DNA of 64,000 nt. It comes from an uncultured Drancourtella sp. (GTDB lineage: Bacteria; Bacillota; Clostridia; Lachnospirales; Lachnospiraceae). The stretch spans positions 1-64,000 of the forward strand of contig CALFLL010000012.1 of the NCBI GenBank assembly GCA_937880845.1. The letters are read 5' to 3'. A program made the position numbers and the translations under genes. The notes below the pieces were generated by a model. The model saw only the letters and a list, made by a program, of their open reading frames with translations. It made no database searches and was not told where the DNA came from. Positions 6,048 to 15,699 of this stretch are shown piece after piece; positions within the stretch are counted from its first letter, which is position 1, and each line of letters starts with the position of its first letter.

Positions 6048-6983
6048 ATGGCATTTGAACACAAATCAGTATTGTTAGAAGAGGTCGTAAATGGTCTGAA
6101 CATCAAGCCAGACGGCATTTACGTGGATGGAACGCTTGGTGGAGGCGGACATGCTTTTGAAGTATGTAAGCGGTTAAATGACAAGGGGAGTTTTATCGGA
6201 ATAGACCAGGATGAAGCTGCCATTGAGGCGGCAGGGATTCGTCTTCGTGACTTTGGGGAGAAAGTTACAATAGTCCGGAGCAACTATTGTGATATGAAGT
6301 CGCGGCTCCGTGATTTAGGCATTGACAAGGTTAATGGGATTGTCCTTGACCTGGGAGTATCATCTTATCAGCTTGATACTGCAGAGAGGGGATTCTCATA
6401 CACAAAAGATGCACCGCTTGATATGCGGATGGATACAAGACAGGCTATGACAGCAGCCGATATTGTCAATGAGTACAGTGAAATGGACCTTTTTCGAATT
6501 ATCCGCGATTATGGTGAAGACCGTTTCGCAAAAAATATTGCAAAACATATTGTACAGGAAAGAGAAAAAGGTTCCATAAAAACCACTGGACAGCTGACCG
6601 AGATTATAAGGAATTCCATACCAATGAAATATCAGAAAATGTCCGGGCATCCGGCAAAGCGGACATTCCAGGCGATTCGGATTGAATTAAATCAGGAACT
6701 GACCGTTTTAAGAGAATCATTGGATGAAATGATTGATTTATTGAATACACATGGAAGGATATGTATTATTACGTTCCATTCTTTAGAGGACAGAATTGTA
6801 AAAGAAGCATTTAAGAGAAATGAAAATCCGTGCACATGTCCGAGTCATTTTCCGGTTTGTGTATGCGGAAAGAAATCTAAAGGAAAGGTGATAACGAGAA
6901 AACCGATTTTACCGGGAGAGAGGGAATTGGAAGAAAACAGCCGTTCTAAAAGCGCAAAGCTACGTATATTTGAACATATTTAG
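6048..6983 (+). CDS. rsmH: 16S rRNA (cytosine(1402)-N(4))-methyltransferase
   Basis: A 311-aa RsmH (MraW). S-adenosylmethionine-binding motifs are G-T-L-G-G-G-G-H at about residues 29-36 and D-Q-D near 54. L-D-L-G-V-S-S-Y-Q-L near residue 101 and the late H-S-L-E-D-R-I-V-K near 246 are family signatures. It methylates N4 of C1402 in the ribosomal decoding centre. AAGGAGG precedes the ATG. Its place directly after mraZ is the standard dcw order. Confidence 0.97.
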   Translation: MAFEHKSVLLEEVVNGLNIKPDGIYVDGTLGGGGHAFEVCKRLNDKGSFIGIDQDEAAIEAAGIRLRDFGEKVTIVRSNYCDMKSRLRDLGIDKVNGIVLDLGVSSYQLDTAERGFSYTKDAPLDMRMDTRQAMTAADIVNEYSEMDLFRIIRDYGEDRFAKNIAKHIVQEREKGSIKTTGQLTEIIRNSIPMKYQKMSGHPAKRTFQAIRIELNQELTVLRESLDEMIDLLNTHGRICIITFHSLEDRIVKEAFKRNENPCTCPSHFPVCVCGKKSKGKVITRKPILPGERELEENSRSKSAKLRIFEHI

Positions 6984-7022
6984 GCTATATGGGGAGTGTA
7001 AGATACCGTTTGGGAAAGGGGT

Positions 7023-7484
7023 ATGCATATGGCGGGAAGAAAAAGAAGCAGCGTACGATATGAACCATATGTTTATGGTGATACTTTAAGAATGTCCGAA
7101 TGGAGATCCGAAGATGAAGAAACGGAAAAGCACAGAAAGCAGAAAAATGTGAAGATTAGAAAGGGACATATAATCTTTGTGATAGTTTCCATAGTAGTTA
7201 TGGTGCCAATAGGTATCTGGTACATATATACAGGGGCACAGAATAATGCCAGAGAACAGAAGATTGAAAGTCTTCAGGCAGAGGTAGCTTTTTTGCAGGA
7301 GCAGAACGCATCGGAATGGAATCATCTGACCAATTCTATTACACTTGAGCAGATAAGAAAAAGAGCAGAGGCACTTGGAATGATTTATGTGGATCCGTCT
7401 AAGATCGTGACATATCAGGAACAGGGGGAGAATTCCATCAAACAATATGAAAATATTCCGAAAGACGGAGTTATTTCGGATTAA
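7023..7484 (+). CDS. ftsL: FtsL-like cell division protein
   Basis: A 153-aa bitopic membrane protein: a charged cytoplasmic region to about residue 46, one transmembrane helix (about 49-72), then a leucine-zipper-like coiled coil (about 80-105) ending in A-E-A-L-G-M-I-Y-V-D-P-S-K, the usual FtsL tail. Position between rsmH and the division PBP supports this. FtsL bridges DivIB/DivIC to the FtsW-PBP complex. The GGGAAAGGGG site is nearly touching the ATG at 7023; the second in-frame ATG at 7029 has better spacing and may be the true start. Confidence 0.8.
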   Translation: MHMAGRKRSSVRYEPYVYGDTLRMSEWRSEDEETEKHRKQKNVKIRKGHIIFVIVSIVVMVPIGIWYIYTGAQNNAREQKIESLQAEVAFLQEQNASEWNHLTNSITLEQIRKRAEALGMIYVDPSKIVTYQEQGENSIKQYENIPKDGVISD

Positions 7485-7505
7485 CAGAAAACAAGGGGAA
7501 ATCAG

Positions 7506-9470
7506 ATGGCAAAGAAAAGAAGGAAAAAACCGATTAAAAGTCTTTACCGAAAATTTCCTGGGAAGATGAGGAAAAAACTGGTAGGAGTGTTTGGAGCAGT
7601 CCTGCTGGTTTTTGTCATTTTCATAGGAAAGACTATATGGATCAATGCTTTACACGGGGAAGAGTATCAAAAGCGGATCATGAATCAGATGAGTAGCCAG
7701 GGAGAAACAATCCGGTATAAACGGGGGGATATTCTGGATGCAAACGGAAGCACTCTGGCGACAAGTACCAGAACTTATAATGTCATTTTGGATGTCAATG
7801 GACTTTTGCAGACGAAATCCGTTTTTGGAAATAAAAAGATAGACGCTACCGTAGAAGCACTTGTAGAGGCATTTGATTTAAATGAAACAGAGCTTCGGCA
7901 GAAAATTCAGGAAAATGAAAAAAGCCACTACGTTATGCTAAAGAAAAATGCGAGCTATGAAGAGGGTAAGAAGTTTAAGGAACTTCAGAAAAAAGAAGAG
8001 GAAGAAGTAAAGAAAAACATAGAAAAGAAGAAAAAAGTCAAAGGAGAAAAGACGGAGAAATGGATCGTTGATGTCACTTTGGAAGAAAGTTATGTCAGAA
8101 CTTATCCGTATGATATGTTGGCAAGTGACGTAATCGGTTTTGCTTCTTCCGAAAATGTAGGAAATACAGGATTGGAAGCATCCTATAATGAGGAACTAAA
8201 TGGAGTGGATGGAAGGAAAAAGAAATATGTGGAATCCGGTTCTGATTCAGATAATGTATTGCAATCTCCGGTCAATGGGAACAACATCGTGACGACTCTT
8301 GACGTGAACCTTCAAAGCATTGTGGAAAAGCACATCAAAATTCTGAATGAAAAACTCAGAGACAATCATCACGAAGGACCGGGAACGGAAAACACGGCGG
8401 TGATGATCATGGATCCGAATACGGGAGCGATTCTTGCGGAGGCAAGCTATCCGAATTTTAACCTCAATGATCCTTGGGATGTTTCAAAATTTTATACTTC
8501 GGAACAGTGGGAACAAAGAAAGAAAAAATTGCTTGATAAATATCCCGATAAAGGAGAAAGTCTGTCAGAAGAAGAAAAAGATGCCGTACCTTATACGGAT
8601 TTGTGGAAAAATTTCTGTGTCACCGATACGTTTGAACCGGGATCAACAATGAAGCCGTTTACCATGGCGGCCGGATTCGAAACAGGAAAATTAGACGGAA
8701 ATGAAGTCTTTGTCTGCAACGGTTCCTATAAATATGAAGGAGTGCCATCACCTGTTTCATGTATTGCAAAAAATGGACACGGAAAAGAAACATTAAAGCA
8801 GGTTTTGGAAAATTCTTGTAACGTAGGTATGATGGAAATTGCAGAAAAGCTGGGAAAAGAGGATTTTAGCAGATATCAGCATATTTTTGGATTTGGAGAA
8901 TATACAGGAATCGATCTTCCGGGAGAAGTAGACACATCCGCTGTTTTATATTCACCTGATCAGATGAAGCCTATCGATCTTGGAACAAATTCCTTTGGAC
9001 AGAACTTTGAAGTAACTATGACTCAGCTGGCATCGGCATTCTGCTCTTTGATAAACGGTGGAAACTATTATGAACCGTATTTGGTACAGCAGATTGTGGA
9101 TGAAAACGGAAGTGTAATAGAAACGAAAAAACCGGTTCTGAAAAAGAAAACCGTTTCAAAAGAAACCTCAGATATTTTAAAAGACTATATGTATGGAGTT
9201 GTAGAAGAAGGAAGCGGAAAAGGTGCCAAAGTGGAAGGCTATGCCATCGGAGGGAAAACCGGAACAGCGGAAAAAAGACCCAGAGAAGAAGGGAAAAACT
9301 TAAATTCCTTTATCGGTTATGCACCTCAGGAAAATCCGGAAGTGATGATTTATGTCATCGTAGATGAGCCGAATCTGGAACAGCAGGCAGCAAGCTATCT
9401 TGCAACAGATCTTGCGGCAGATATTATGAAAGAAGCATTTCCTTATCTGAATATTACAAAAACTGAATAA
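7506..9470 (+). CDS. Class B penicillin-binding protein (division transpeptidase)
   Basis: A 654-aa class B PBP: a Lys/Arg-rich cytoplasmic start, a transmembrane helix (about 23-43), a dimerisation (pedestal) domain from R-G-D-I-L-D-A-N-G, and a transpeptidase domain. Active-site motifs are S-T-M-K (about 379-382), S-C-N (about 437-439) and K-T-G-T (about 583-586). No PASTA repeats. A Lys/Glu-rich insert lies near residues 160-185. It cross-links septal peptidoglycan and fits FtsI/PBP2B by position after ftsL. It ends in a terminator-like hairpin before the next PBP gene. Confidence 0.93.
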   Translation: MAKKRRKKPIKSLYRKFPGKMRKKLVGVFGAVLLVFVIFIGKTIWINALHGEEYQKRIMNQMSSQGETIRYKRGDILDANGSTLATSTRTYNVILDVNGLLQTKSVFGNKKIDATVEALVEAFDLNETELRQKIQENEKSHYVMLKKNASYEEGKKFKELQKKEEEEVKKNIEKKKKVKGEKTEKWIVDVTLEESYVRTYPYDMLASDVIGFASSENVGNTGLEASYNEELNGVDGRKKKYVESGSDSDNVLQSPVNGNNIVTTLDVNLQSIVEKHIKILNEKLRDNHHEGPGTENTAVMIMDPNTGAILAEASYPNFNLNDPWDVSKFYTSEQWEQRKKKLLDKYPDKGESLSEEEKDAVPYTDLWKNFCVTDTFEPGSTMKPFTMAAGFETGKLDGNEVFVCNGSYKYEGVPSPVSCIAKNGHGKETLKQVLENSCNVGMMEIAEKLGKEDFSRYQHIFGFGEYTGIDLPGEVDTSAVLYSPDQMKPIDLGTNSFGQNFEVTMTQLASAFCSLINGGNYYEPYLVQQIVDENGSVIETKKPVLKKKTVSKETSDILKDYMYGVVEEGSGKGAKVEGYAIGGKTGTAEKRPREEGKNLNSFIGYAPQENPEVMIYVIVDEPNLEQQAASYLATDLAADIMKEAFPYLNITKTE

Positions 9471-9480
9471 GAACAAGAAT

Positions 9481-9532
9481 AACCTCACAAAAGGAGTAAT
9501 AAGTTATAACAATCACTTTTTGTGAGGTTTTT
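9481..9532 (+). terminator. Hairpin between the two PBP genes overlapping a ribosome-binding site
   Basis: AACCTCACAAAA (9481-9492) pairs exactly with TTTTGTGAGGTT (9518-9529), followed by TTT. It has the form of a terminator. The 3' arm contains GTGAGG (9522-9527), which is also the only ribosome-binding site for the ATG at 9535. Formation of the stem would therefore both favour termination and hide that site. Confidence 0.7.
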
Positions 9533-9534
9533 AT

Positions 9535-11268
9535 ATGAAGAATAAAACCTACAATAAAAGGAAAATCTGTATTGTATTTGGAGCAGCGGTCCTAATGATT
9601 GCGGGACTGATAGGAAGGCTTTGCTATCTCATGATTTTTGAAGCACCGTATTATCAGGAAAAAGCAGAAGCACTGCATGAAAGGGAACGGGATATCAAAG
9701 CGGCCAGAGGAGAAATCGTTGACAGAAACGGAAAAGTTCTGGCGACAAATAAGACAGTGTGTACGGTGTCTGTAATACACAGTCAGATCAAAGACCCGGA
9801 AAAAGTGATTCGTGAACTTTCCAATGCTCTGGATATGGAAGAGGAAGAAGTACAAAAAAAGGTAGAAAAAGTATCTTCCATGGAACGGATCAAAACAAAT
9901 GTAGATAAAAAAACCGGAGATAAAATCAGGGAAATGGAACTGGAAGGGGTAAAAGTAGACGAAGACTTTAAACGATATTATCCTTATAATGAACTGGCAG
10001 GAAAAGTACTGGGATTTACAGGGGGAGACAATCAGGGGATCATCGGGTTGGAGGTAAAATACGAGGACTATCTGAAAGGGAAAAACGGAAAAATACTTGC
10101 CACCACAGATGCAAGAGGTGTGGAACTCAAAGGGATTGCAGAAGACAGAATTGAGCCGATTCCGGGGAATACTTTGAAACTCACATTGGACTACAATATC
10201 CAGAAATATGCTCAGCAGATGGCTGCAAAAGTCATGGAGGAAAAACAGGCAGATAAGGTGGCGATCATTTTGATGAATCCTCAGAACGGAGAAATCTATG
10301 CTATGGTCAACTATCCGGAATTTAATCTTAATGAACCTTTTCAGCTTCCAAAAGGCACTTCGGAAAATCTGACGGAGGAAGAAAAGCAGGAACGGCTAAA
10401 TCAAATGTGGAGAAACGGTTGCATTAATGATACTTATGAGCCGGGTTCTACTTTTAAGATTATTACATCCAGTGCCTGCCTGGAAGAAGGAGTAGTGGAT
10501 CTGGATGATACTTTTGTATGTCCGGGGTATAAAATAGTGGAAGACCGAAGGATACGCTGTCATAAAGTAGGAGGACACGGAAAGGAAACTTTTGTGCAGG
10601 GTGTACAGAATTCTTGTAATCCCGTGTTTATGGAAATCGGAATGAGGCTGGGGGCTGACCGGTTCTGCGATTATTTTGAACAATTTGGCCTGCTGGATCA
10701 AACAGGAGTGGATCTTCCGGGAGAAGCAGGCACTATCATGCACAGAAGGGAAGATATCGGAGAAGTTGAACTGGCTACCATGACATTCGGACAGTCCTTC
10801 CAGGTGACACCAATCCAGATGGCAACAACAGTCAGCTCTCTCGTAAACGGAGGCAAAAGAGTGACTCCGCACTTTGGAAAAGAAGTGTTGGATGCCAAAA
10901 ACGGGGAAACTTTAAAGGTATTTCCAAATAAAAAGGGAAAACGTATTGTGTCAGAAAAAACATCTGAAACCATGCAGGATATTCTGGAAAGCGTGGTATC
11001 GGAAGGATCCGGGAAAAACGGATACATAGAAGGATACAGTATCGGAGGAAAGACAGCCACTTCCCAGACACTTCCAAGAAGTGCAAATAAATACATTTCC
11101 TCTTTTATCGGATTTGCTCCTGCTGATGAACCGCAGATACTTGGAATGTGCATCATTTATGACCCTCAGGGAATCTACTATGGTGGAACCATTGCCGCTC
11201 CTGTTGTCAGACAGATTTTTGATGATGTGCTGCCGTATCTGGGTATGGAAAAAAATAAGAAAAAATAG
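9535..11268 (+). CDS. Class B penicillin-binding protein, SpoVD-like
   Basis: A 577-aa class B PBP: a transmembrane helix (about 10-30), a pedestal starting R-G-E-I-V-D-R-N-G, and a transpeptidase with S-T-F-K near residue 305 and S-C-N near 361. The third motif reads K-T-A-T (about 507-510) instead of the common K-T-G-T/S, an unusual change next to the active site. Position after the division PBP and ahead of mraY is where spoVD, needed for spore cortex, lies in sporulating Firmicutes. No PASTA domain is present. Whether it serves spores or vegetative septa cannot be read from sequence. Confidence 0.88.
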   Translation: MKNKTYNKRKICIVFGAAVLMIAGLIGRLCYLMIFEAPYYQEKAEALHERERDIKAARGEIVDRNGKVLATNKTVCTVSVIHSQIKDPEKVIRELSNALDMEEEEVQKKVEKVSSMERIKTNVDKKTGDKIREMELEGVKVDEDFKRYYPYNELAGKVLGFTGGDNQGIIGLEVKYEDYLKGKNGKILATTDARGVELKGIAEDRIEPIPGNTLKLTLDYNIQKYAQQMAAKVMEEKQADKVAIILMNPQNGEIYAMVNYPEFNLNEPFQLPKGTSENLTEEEKQERLNQMWRNGCINDTYEPGSTFKIITSSACLEEGVVDLDDTFVCPGYKIVEDRRIRCHKVGGHGKETFVQGVQNSCNPVFMEIGMRLGADRFCDYFEQFGLLDQTGVDLPGEAGTIMHRREDIGEVELATMTFGQSFQVTPIQMATTVSSLVNGGKRVTPHFGKEVLDAKNGETLKVFPNKKGKRIVSEKTSETMQDILESVVSEGSGKNGYIEGYSIGGKTATSQTLPRSANKYISSFIGFAPADEPQILGMCIIYDPQGIYYGGTIAAPVVRQIFDDVLPYLGMEKNKKK

Positions 11269-11357
11269 GGGATTTCTTGTAAAGAGAAGATAAATACGAT
11301 ATAATTATACGCGGACATTATGCCCGTTTAGAAACAAAAGGATGAAGAGGTGCGAAT

Positions 11358-12314
11358 ATGGATTATACATTTGTAATACCGATATTGGTGTCGTTTGCAC
11401 TCAGTGTGGTACTGGGACCGATTGTGATACCGATTTTAAGAAAGATGAAGATGAGACAGACCGAACGAGTAGAGGGAGTGGAATCCCATTTGCAAAAGGC
11501 AGGCACTCCTACCATGGGTGGAGTGATGATTCTTGCAGCTATTGTGATCACATCTCTTTTTTATGTCAAGGATTATCCGAAGATTATTCCGATTCTGTTT
11601 GTTACGTTAGGATTTGGACTGATCGGATTTCTGGATGATTATCTGAAGGTTGTGATGAAACGTTCAGACGGACTGTATCCGAAGCAGAAATTTGCGCTTC
11701 AGATTGTGATCACTGCTGTTTTTGCCTACTATCTTGTGAAAGTAACTAACATTCCGCTGACCCTTCTGATCCCATTTTCGGGAGGAAAATATTGGGATAT
11801 CGGATGGCTTGCCGTTCCGCTTTTATTTATTGCGGTGATCGGAACTGTCAATGGTGTGAATTTTACCGATGGTCTGGATGGTCTGGCTTCCAGTGTAACG
11901 GTTCTTGTGGCTACGTTCTTTACGGTTGTTGCAGTAGGAACACATAGCGGGATTGAACCGATTACCTGTGCTGTAGTAGGAGCGCTTCTTGGCTTTCTTC
12001 TTTTTAATGTGTATCCTGCCAGTGTATTTATGGGAGACACAGGATCTCTTGCTCTTGGAGGATTTGTTGCATCTACGGCGTATATGCTTCAGATGCCGAT
12101 ATTTATCATTATCGTGGGAATGATTTACCTTGTAGAAGTGGCTTCCGTTATGATCCAGGTTACTTATTTTAAAAAGACCGGCGGAAAGAGAATTTTTAAA
12201 ATGGCGCCGATCCACCATCATTTTGAATTGTGCGGATGGTCAGAAACAAGAGTTGTTGCAGTATTTTCTATCATTACGGCAATCCTGTGCCTGATTGCAC
12301 TGATGGGCTTATAA
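11358..12314 (+). CDS. mraY: Phospho-N-acetylmuramoyl-pentapeptide-transferase
   Basis: A 318-aa polytopic membrane enzyme that moves phospho-MurNAc-pentapeptide onto undecaprenyl phosphate to make lipid I. Signatures are G-T-P-T-M-G-G near residue 50, F-L-D-D-Y near 94, N-x-T-D-G-L-D-G-L near 167-175, and the late A-P-I-H-H-H-F-E near 280. These hold the catalytic Asp pair and the His cluster. The ATG follows GATGAAGAGGTG. It is 16 bp before murD. Confidence 0.97.
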   Translation: MDYTFVIPILVSFALSVVLGPIVIPILRKMKMRQTERVEGVESHLQKAGTPTMGGVMILAAIVITSLFYVKDYPKIIPILFVTLGFGLIGFLDDYLKVVMKRSDGLYPKQKFALQIVITAVFAYYLVKVTNIPLTLLIPFSGGKYWDIGWLAVPLLFIAVIGTVNGVNFTDGLDGLASSVTVLVATFFTVVAVGTHSGIEPITCAVVGALLGFLLFNVYPASVFMGDTGSLALGGFVASTAYMLQMPIFIIIVGMIYLVEVASVMIQVTYFKKTGGKRIFKMAPIHHHFELCGWSETRVVAVFSIITAILCLIALMGL

Positions 12315-12330
12315 AATACGAAAGGACGGA

Positions 12331-13692
12331 ATGAAAATGTTTGACTTTAATCATAAAACGGTATTGGTGTTTGGTTCCGGAAAAAGCGGGATCGGAGCAG
12401 TTACTCTTCTGGAAGCAAAGGGAGCAGATGTGATTTTATATGACGGTAATGAAAAATTGGATGAAGAGAAGATTAGAAAAGAACTTCCGAAGGGAAGCAA
12501 AGCAAAGATTCTCTTGGGAAATCTTCCGGAAGAATGGATGAGAAAGTTGGATTTGACCGTCATGAGTCCGGGAGTTCCGACTGATCTTCCTGTTGTAGAG
12601 AAAATGCGAATGGCAGGGATTCCAATCTGGGGCGAGATTGAACTTGCATACCGTTGCGGAGCCGGAGACGTTCTTGCCATTACCGGTACGAACGGAAAGA
12701 CAACGACTACAACCCTGCTTGGTGAGATTATGAAGGCGTGGAAAGACGAAGTCTTCGTTGTAGGAAACATCGGTAACCCTTATACAACGGAAGCCATGAA
12801 GATGACAAAAGAGAGTGTGACGGTAGCTGAGATCAGCAGTTTTCAGTTGGAAACTATCGATCGGTTCCATCCAAAGATCAGTGCTATTTTAAATATTACT
12901 CCCGATCATCTGAATCGCCATCACACTATGGAAAATTATATCAATGCAAAAAAGGCTATCACAAAAAATCAGACAGAAGAAGATTTCTGTATTTTAAACT
13001 ATGAAGACGAAGTACTGCGTGCTTATGGAAAAGAAGGAAAGGTTCGTCCGTTTTATTTCAGCAGCAGCCGGGAATTGGAACAGGGGATTTTCCTGAAAGA
13101 CGGAGAAATCCTTTTGAAAGGAGCAGAAACGATTCCCGTATGTCACGTAGATGAATTACAGCTTCTTGGCACACACAATTATGAAAACGTAATGGCGGCA
13201 GTTGCCATGGCTTTTGTCTATGGTGTACCAATGGAGATCATCCGAACGGTCATTACGGAATTTAAAGGAGTGGAGCACCGGATTGAATATGTAACAGAGA
13301 AAAACGGTGTTGTCTATTACAATGATTCTAAAGGAACCAATCCGGACGCAGCCATCCGTGGGATTTGTGCCATGAACCGTCCTACTGTGCTGATTGCGGG
13401 AGGATACGATAAGCAGTCTGAATACAAAGAGTGGATTGAAAGTTTCCGTGGAAAAGTCAAAAAACTTGTATTGATAGGAGATACAAAGGATAAGATTGCA
13501 GCAGATGCCAAAGCATGCGGATTCACCGATTATATTTTCGCAGATACCTTTGAAGAAGCCGTAAGCGTATCTGCAAAGATTGCAGAACCGGGAGATGCAG
13601 TTCTTCTTTCACCGGCCTGTGCAAGTTGGGATATGTTTAAGAGTTATGAAGAACGTGGAAATAAATTCAAAGAACTTGTAAAATCACTGTAA
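12331..13692 (+). CDS. murD: UDP-N-acetylmuramoyl-L-alanine--D-glutamate ligase
   Basis: A 453-aa Mur ligase adding D-glutamate to UDP-MurNAc-Ala in the cytoplasm. The N-terminal Rossmann region (V-F-G-S-G-K-S-G) binds the UDP end. The central ATPase P-loop is G-T-N-G-K-T-T-T near residues 117-124. The C-terminal domain contains N-D-S-K-G-T-N-P near 330. The start at 12331 follows AAAGGACGG; the ATG at 12337 is an alternative. No murE, murF, murC or murG is found in this cluster. Confidence 0.97.
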   Translation: MKMFDFNHKTVLVFGSGKSGIGAVTLLEAKGADVILYDGNEKLDEEKIRKELPKGSKAKILLGNLPEEWMRKLDLTVMSPGVPTDLPVVEKMRMAGIPIWGEIELAYRCGAGDVLAITGTNGKTTTTTLLGEIMKAWKDEVFVVGNIGNPYTTEAMKMTKESVTVAEISSFQLETIDRFHPKISAILNITPDHLNRHHTMENYINAKKAITKNQTEEDFCILNYEDEVLRAYGKEGKVRPFYFSSSRELEQGIFLKDGEILLKGAETIPVCHVDELQLLGTHNYENVMAAVAMAFVYGVPMEIIRTVITEFKGVEHRIEYVTEKNGVVYYNDSKGTNPDAAIRGICAMNRPTVLIAGGYDKQSEYKEWIESFRGKVKKLVLIGDTKDKIAADAKACGFTDYIFADTFEEAVSVSAKIAEPGDAVLLSPACASWDMFKSYEERGNKFKELVKSL

Positions 13693-13704
13693 GGAGTGAC
13701 TTGA

Positions 13705-14784
13705 TTGCAACAGGAAAGAAAACAACAGGGACATACAGACAAAGTCTTTTTATGTATTGTTTTTTTACTTGTGATAACAGGACTTGTAATCCTTTACAGT
13801 ACGAGTGCCTATAATGGAAAGATAAAATTCGGAGATTCTTTTTATTATTTTAAAAAGCAGTTGTTTGCAACAACACTTGGCTTTGCAGGGATGTATATAA
13901 CTGCAAAGATGGATTACCACATATGGAAAAAGCTGGCAATTCCTGCTTATATCGGAGCAGTCCTGCTCTGTATTGCGGTTATTTTTGTCGGAGATGAATA
14001 CAACGGATCCAAAAGATGGTTATCTTTGGGTCCGTTTTCCTTTCAGCCGTCTGAGTATGCAAAGATTGCCTTGATCATTTTTCTGGCATGGATCGTTACA
14101 AAAAATGTAAAAGAAATCGGAAAAATCCGAACACTTTTTAAAATCATGCTGTCAGTTCTTCCCATTGTGGGACTGGTAGGAGCAAGCAATTTAAGTACTG
14201 CCATTATTATCCTTGGAATCGCCATCATTCTTATTTTTTCTGCAAGTCCAAAATATGCACAATTCATATGGATGGGAGTAGTGGGAATTGCGTTTATGGG
14301 CGTGTTTTTGGCTCTGGAAAGTTATAGGTTGGAGCGAATCGCAATCTGGCAGAATCCGGAAAAATACGAAAAAGGATATCAGACGTTACAGGGACTGTAT
14401 GCTATCGGATCAGGCGGACTTTTTGGAAAAGGACTTGGAAGCAGCATTCAGAAGCTTGGATTCGTGCCGGAAGCTCAAAATGACATGATTTTTTCCATCA
14501 TATGTGAAGAATTGGGACTTGTGGGAGCAATCCTGATCATTTTACTGTTTCTCCTTTTAATCTGGCGTTTTTTTGTCATCGCATCTCATGCCGAAGATTT
14601 GTTTGGTGCCCTCATTGCAACAGGAGCCATGGCACACATGATGATACAGGTGATATTAAACATCGCGGTAGTTACCAATACCATTCCAAATACAGGGATC
14701 ACTCTTCCCTTCATCAGTTACGGAGGTACTTCAGTTGTATTTCTTCTTGTTGAAATGGGGCTTGTTTTAAGTGTAGGCAGTTGA
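13705..14784 (+). CDS. SEDS-family peptidoglycan polymerase of the dcw cluster (FtsW/SpoVE)
   Basis: A 359-aa SEDS membrane protein paralogous to the one at 2905. It starts with TTG at 13705, nine bases after AAGGAG. Conserved segments are L-Y-S-T-S-A-Y, S-L-G-P-F-S-F-Q-P-S-E-Y-A-K, A-Q-N-D-M near residue 258 with the catalytic Asp, and T-G-I-T-L-P-F-I-S-Y-G-G-T-S near the end. Its place after murD matches ftsW/spoVE. It would pair with one of the two class B PBPs upstream, the SpoVD-like one being the classical partner of SpoVE. Confidence 0.92.
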   Translation: MQQERKQQGHTDKVFLCIVFLLVITGLVILYSTSAYNGKIKFGDSFYYFKKQLFATTLGFAGMYITAKMDYHIWKKLAIPAYIGAVLLCIAVIFVGDEYNGSKRWLSLGPFSFQPSEYAKIALIIFLAWIVTKNVKEIGKIRTLFKIMLSVLPIVGLVGASNLSTAIIILGIAIILIFSASPKYAQFIWMGVVGIAFMGVFLALESYRLERIAIWQNPEKYEKGYQTLQGLYAIGSGGLFGKGLGSSIQKLGFVPEAQNDMIFSIICEELGLVGAILIILLFLLLIWRFFVIASHAEDLFGALIATGAMAHMMIQVILNIAVVTNTIPNTGITLPFISYGGTSVVFLLVEMGLVLSVGS

Positions 14785-14814
14785 TACAATAGGAAGTATA
14801 CAGGAGGAACATTT

Positions 14815-15579
14815 GTGGGAGATAATATAAGGGATAGAGAAAGAGCAAGAAAGAAGATTAAAAGAAAGCGGAAAAAGCAGCTTTATAAACGGGTTGGGAT
14901 CGGGATTGTCATCGTTGTTTTGATCATCGGATGGTCTCTGGCTTTTCAAATACAGGAGATACAGGTAGAGGGGAACCGGTTTTTAAGTAAGGAAGAGGTA
15001 CGTTCTTATGTAAAAAAACAAAGCACCACTCAAAACAGCCTCATCCTGCTGTTGCAGACAAAAAACGGCAACTATCCCGTTTTGGATACTGCAGAATCTA
15101 TGTCATTTCAGATGGTGAACCCATGGACCATCAAAGTAAAAGTAAAAGAAAAAGAACCAGTCTTTTCTTTTGAAGACAACGGCAACTATATCTGTCTGGA
15201 CAGGGAAGGAACCGTACTTGCAAGGACAAAGAAACAGGAAAAAGGAACGATCCGGATTGAAGGACTTAATACGAAAAATATAAAAAAGGGGAAGAAGATT
15301 GCTGTTCAAAATCCTGCGATTTTTGAAGAAATCCTGGAAGTATCACGGACACTGGAAAGTACAAAGTTGGATGTAGACAGGATTCTTTGTGACGGGGAAA
15401 ACATTACCTTGTATTTCGAAGAAATTCAGGTTAACTTGGGAAACGGAGGGCAGAGAGAAAAGGTAAATCAGCTTTCTGCGATTCTTCCCAACTTAAAAGG
15501 GCAAAAAGGAATTCTGCATCTGGAACATTTCGGGGAAGGAATGCAGACGATTTATTTTGAAAAAGCAGAACAAAAATAG
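14815..15579 (+). CDS. divIB: Cell division protein DivIB/FtsQ
   Basis: A 254-aa bitopic protein: a very basic cytoplasmic start (residues 1-28), a transmembrane helix (about 30-47), then a POTRA domain (about 48-115, beginning I-Q-E-I-Q-V-E-G-N) and a beta domain. DivIB works with FtsL and DivIC in the divisome. GTG is the start, after AGGAGG. Position between the SEDS gene and ftsZ is typical. murG, often here in related clusters, is absent. Confidence 0.9.
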   Translation: MGDNIRDRERARKKIKRKRKKQLYKRVGIGIVIVVLIIGWSLAFQIQEIQVEGNRFLSKEEVRSYVKKQSTTQNSLILLLQTKNGNYPVLDTAESMSFQMVNPWTIKVKVKEKEPVFSFEDNGNYICLDREGTVLARTKKQEKGTIRIEGLNTKNIKKGKKIAVQNPAIFEEILEVSRTLESTKLDVDRILCDGENITLYFEEIQVNLGNGGQREKVNQLSAILPNLKGQKGILHLEHFGEGMQTIYFEKAEQK

Positions 15580-15598
15580 AAAATTCATAAAAATTCTA

Positions 15599-15627
15599 TT
15601 GAAATTTAAAAGGAAAGATAATATTAT
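15599..15627 (+). promoter_or_regulatory. Promoter of ftsZ
   Basis: TTGAAA (15599-15604), 17-bp spacer, TATTAT (15622-15627) lies in the 120-bp gap after divIB. It would give ftsZ its own transcript. Confidence 0.6.
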
Positions 15628-15699
15628 ATAGTATATATGAAAGAACACATATACTTATAGAGTGTATAAGAATAAAGCATGACAAAGGAGGAAGCACTC

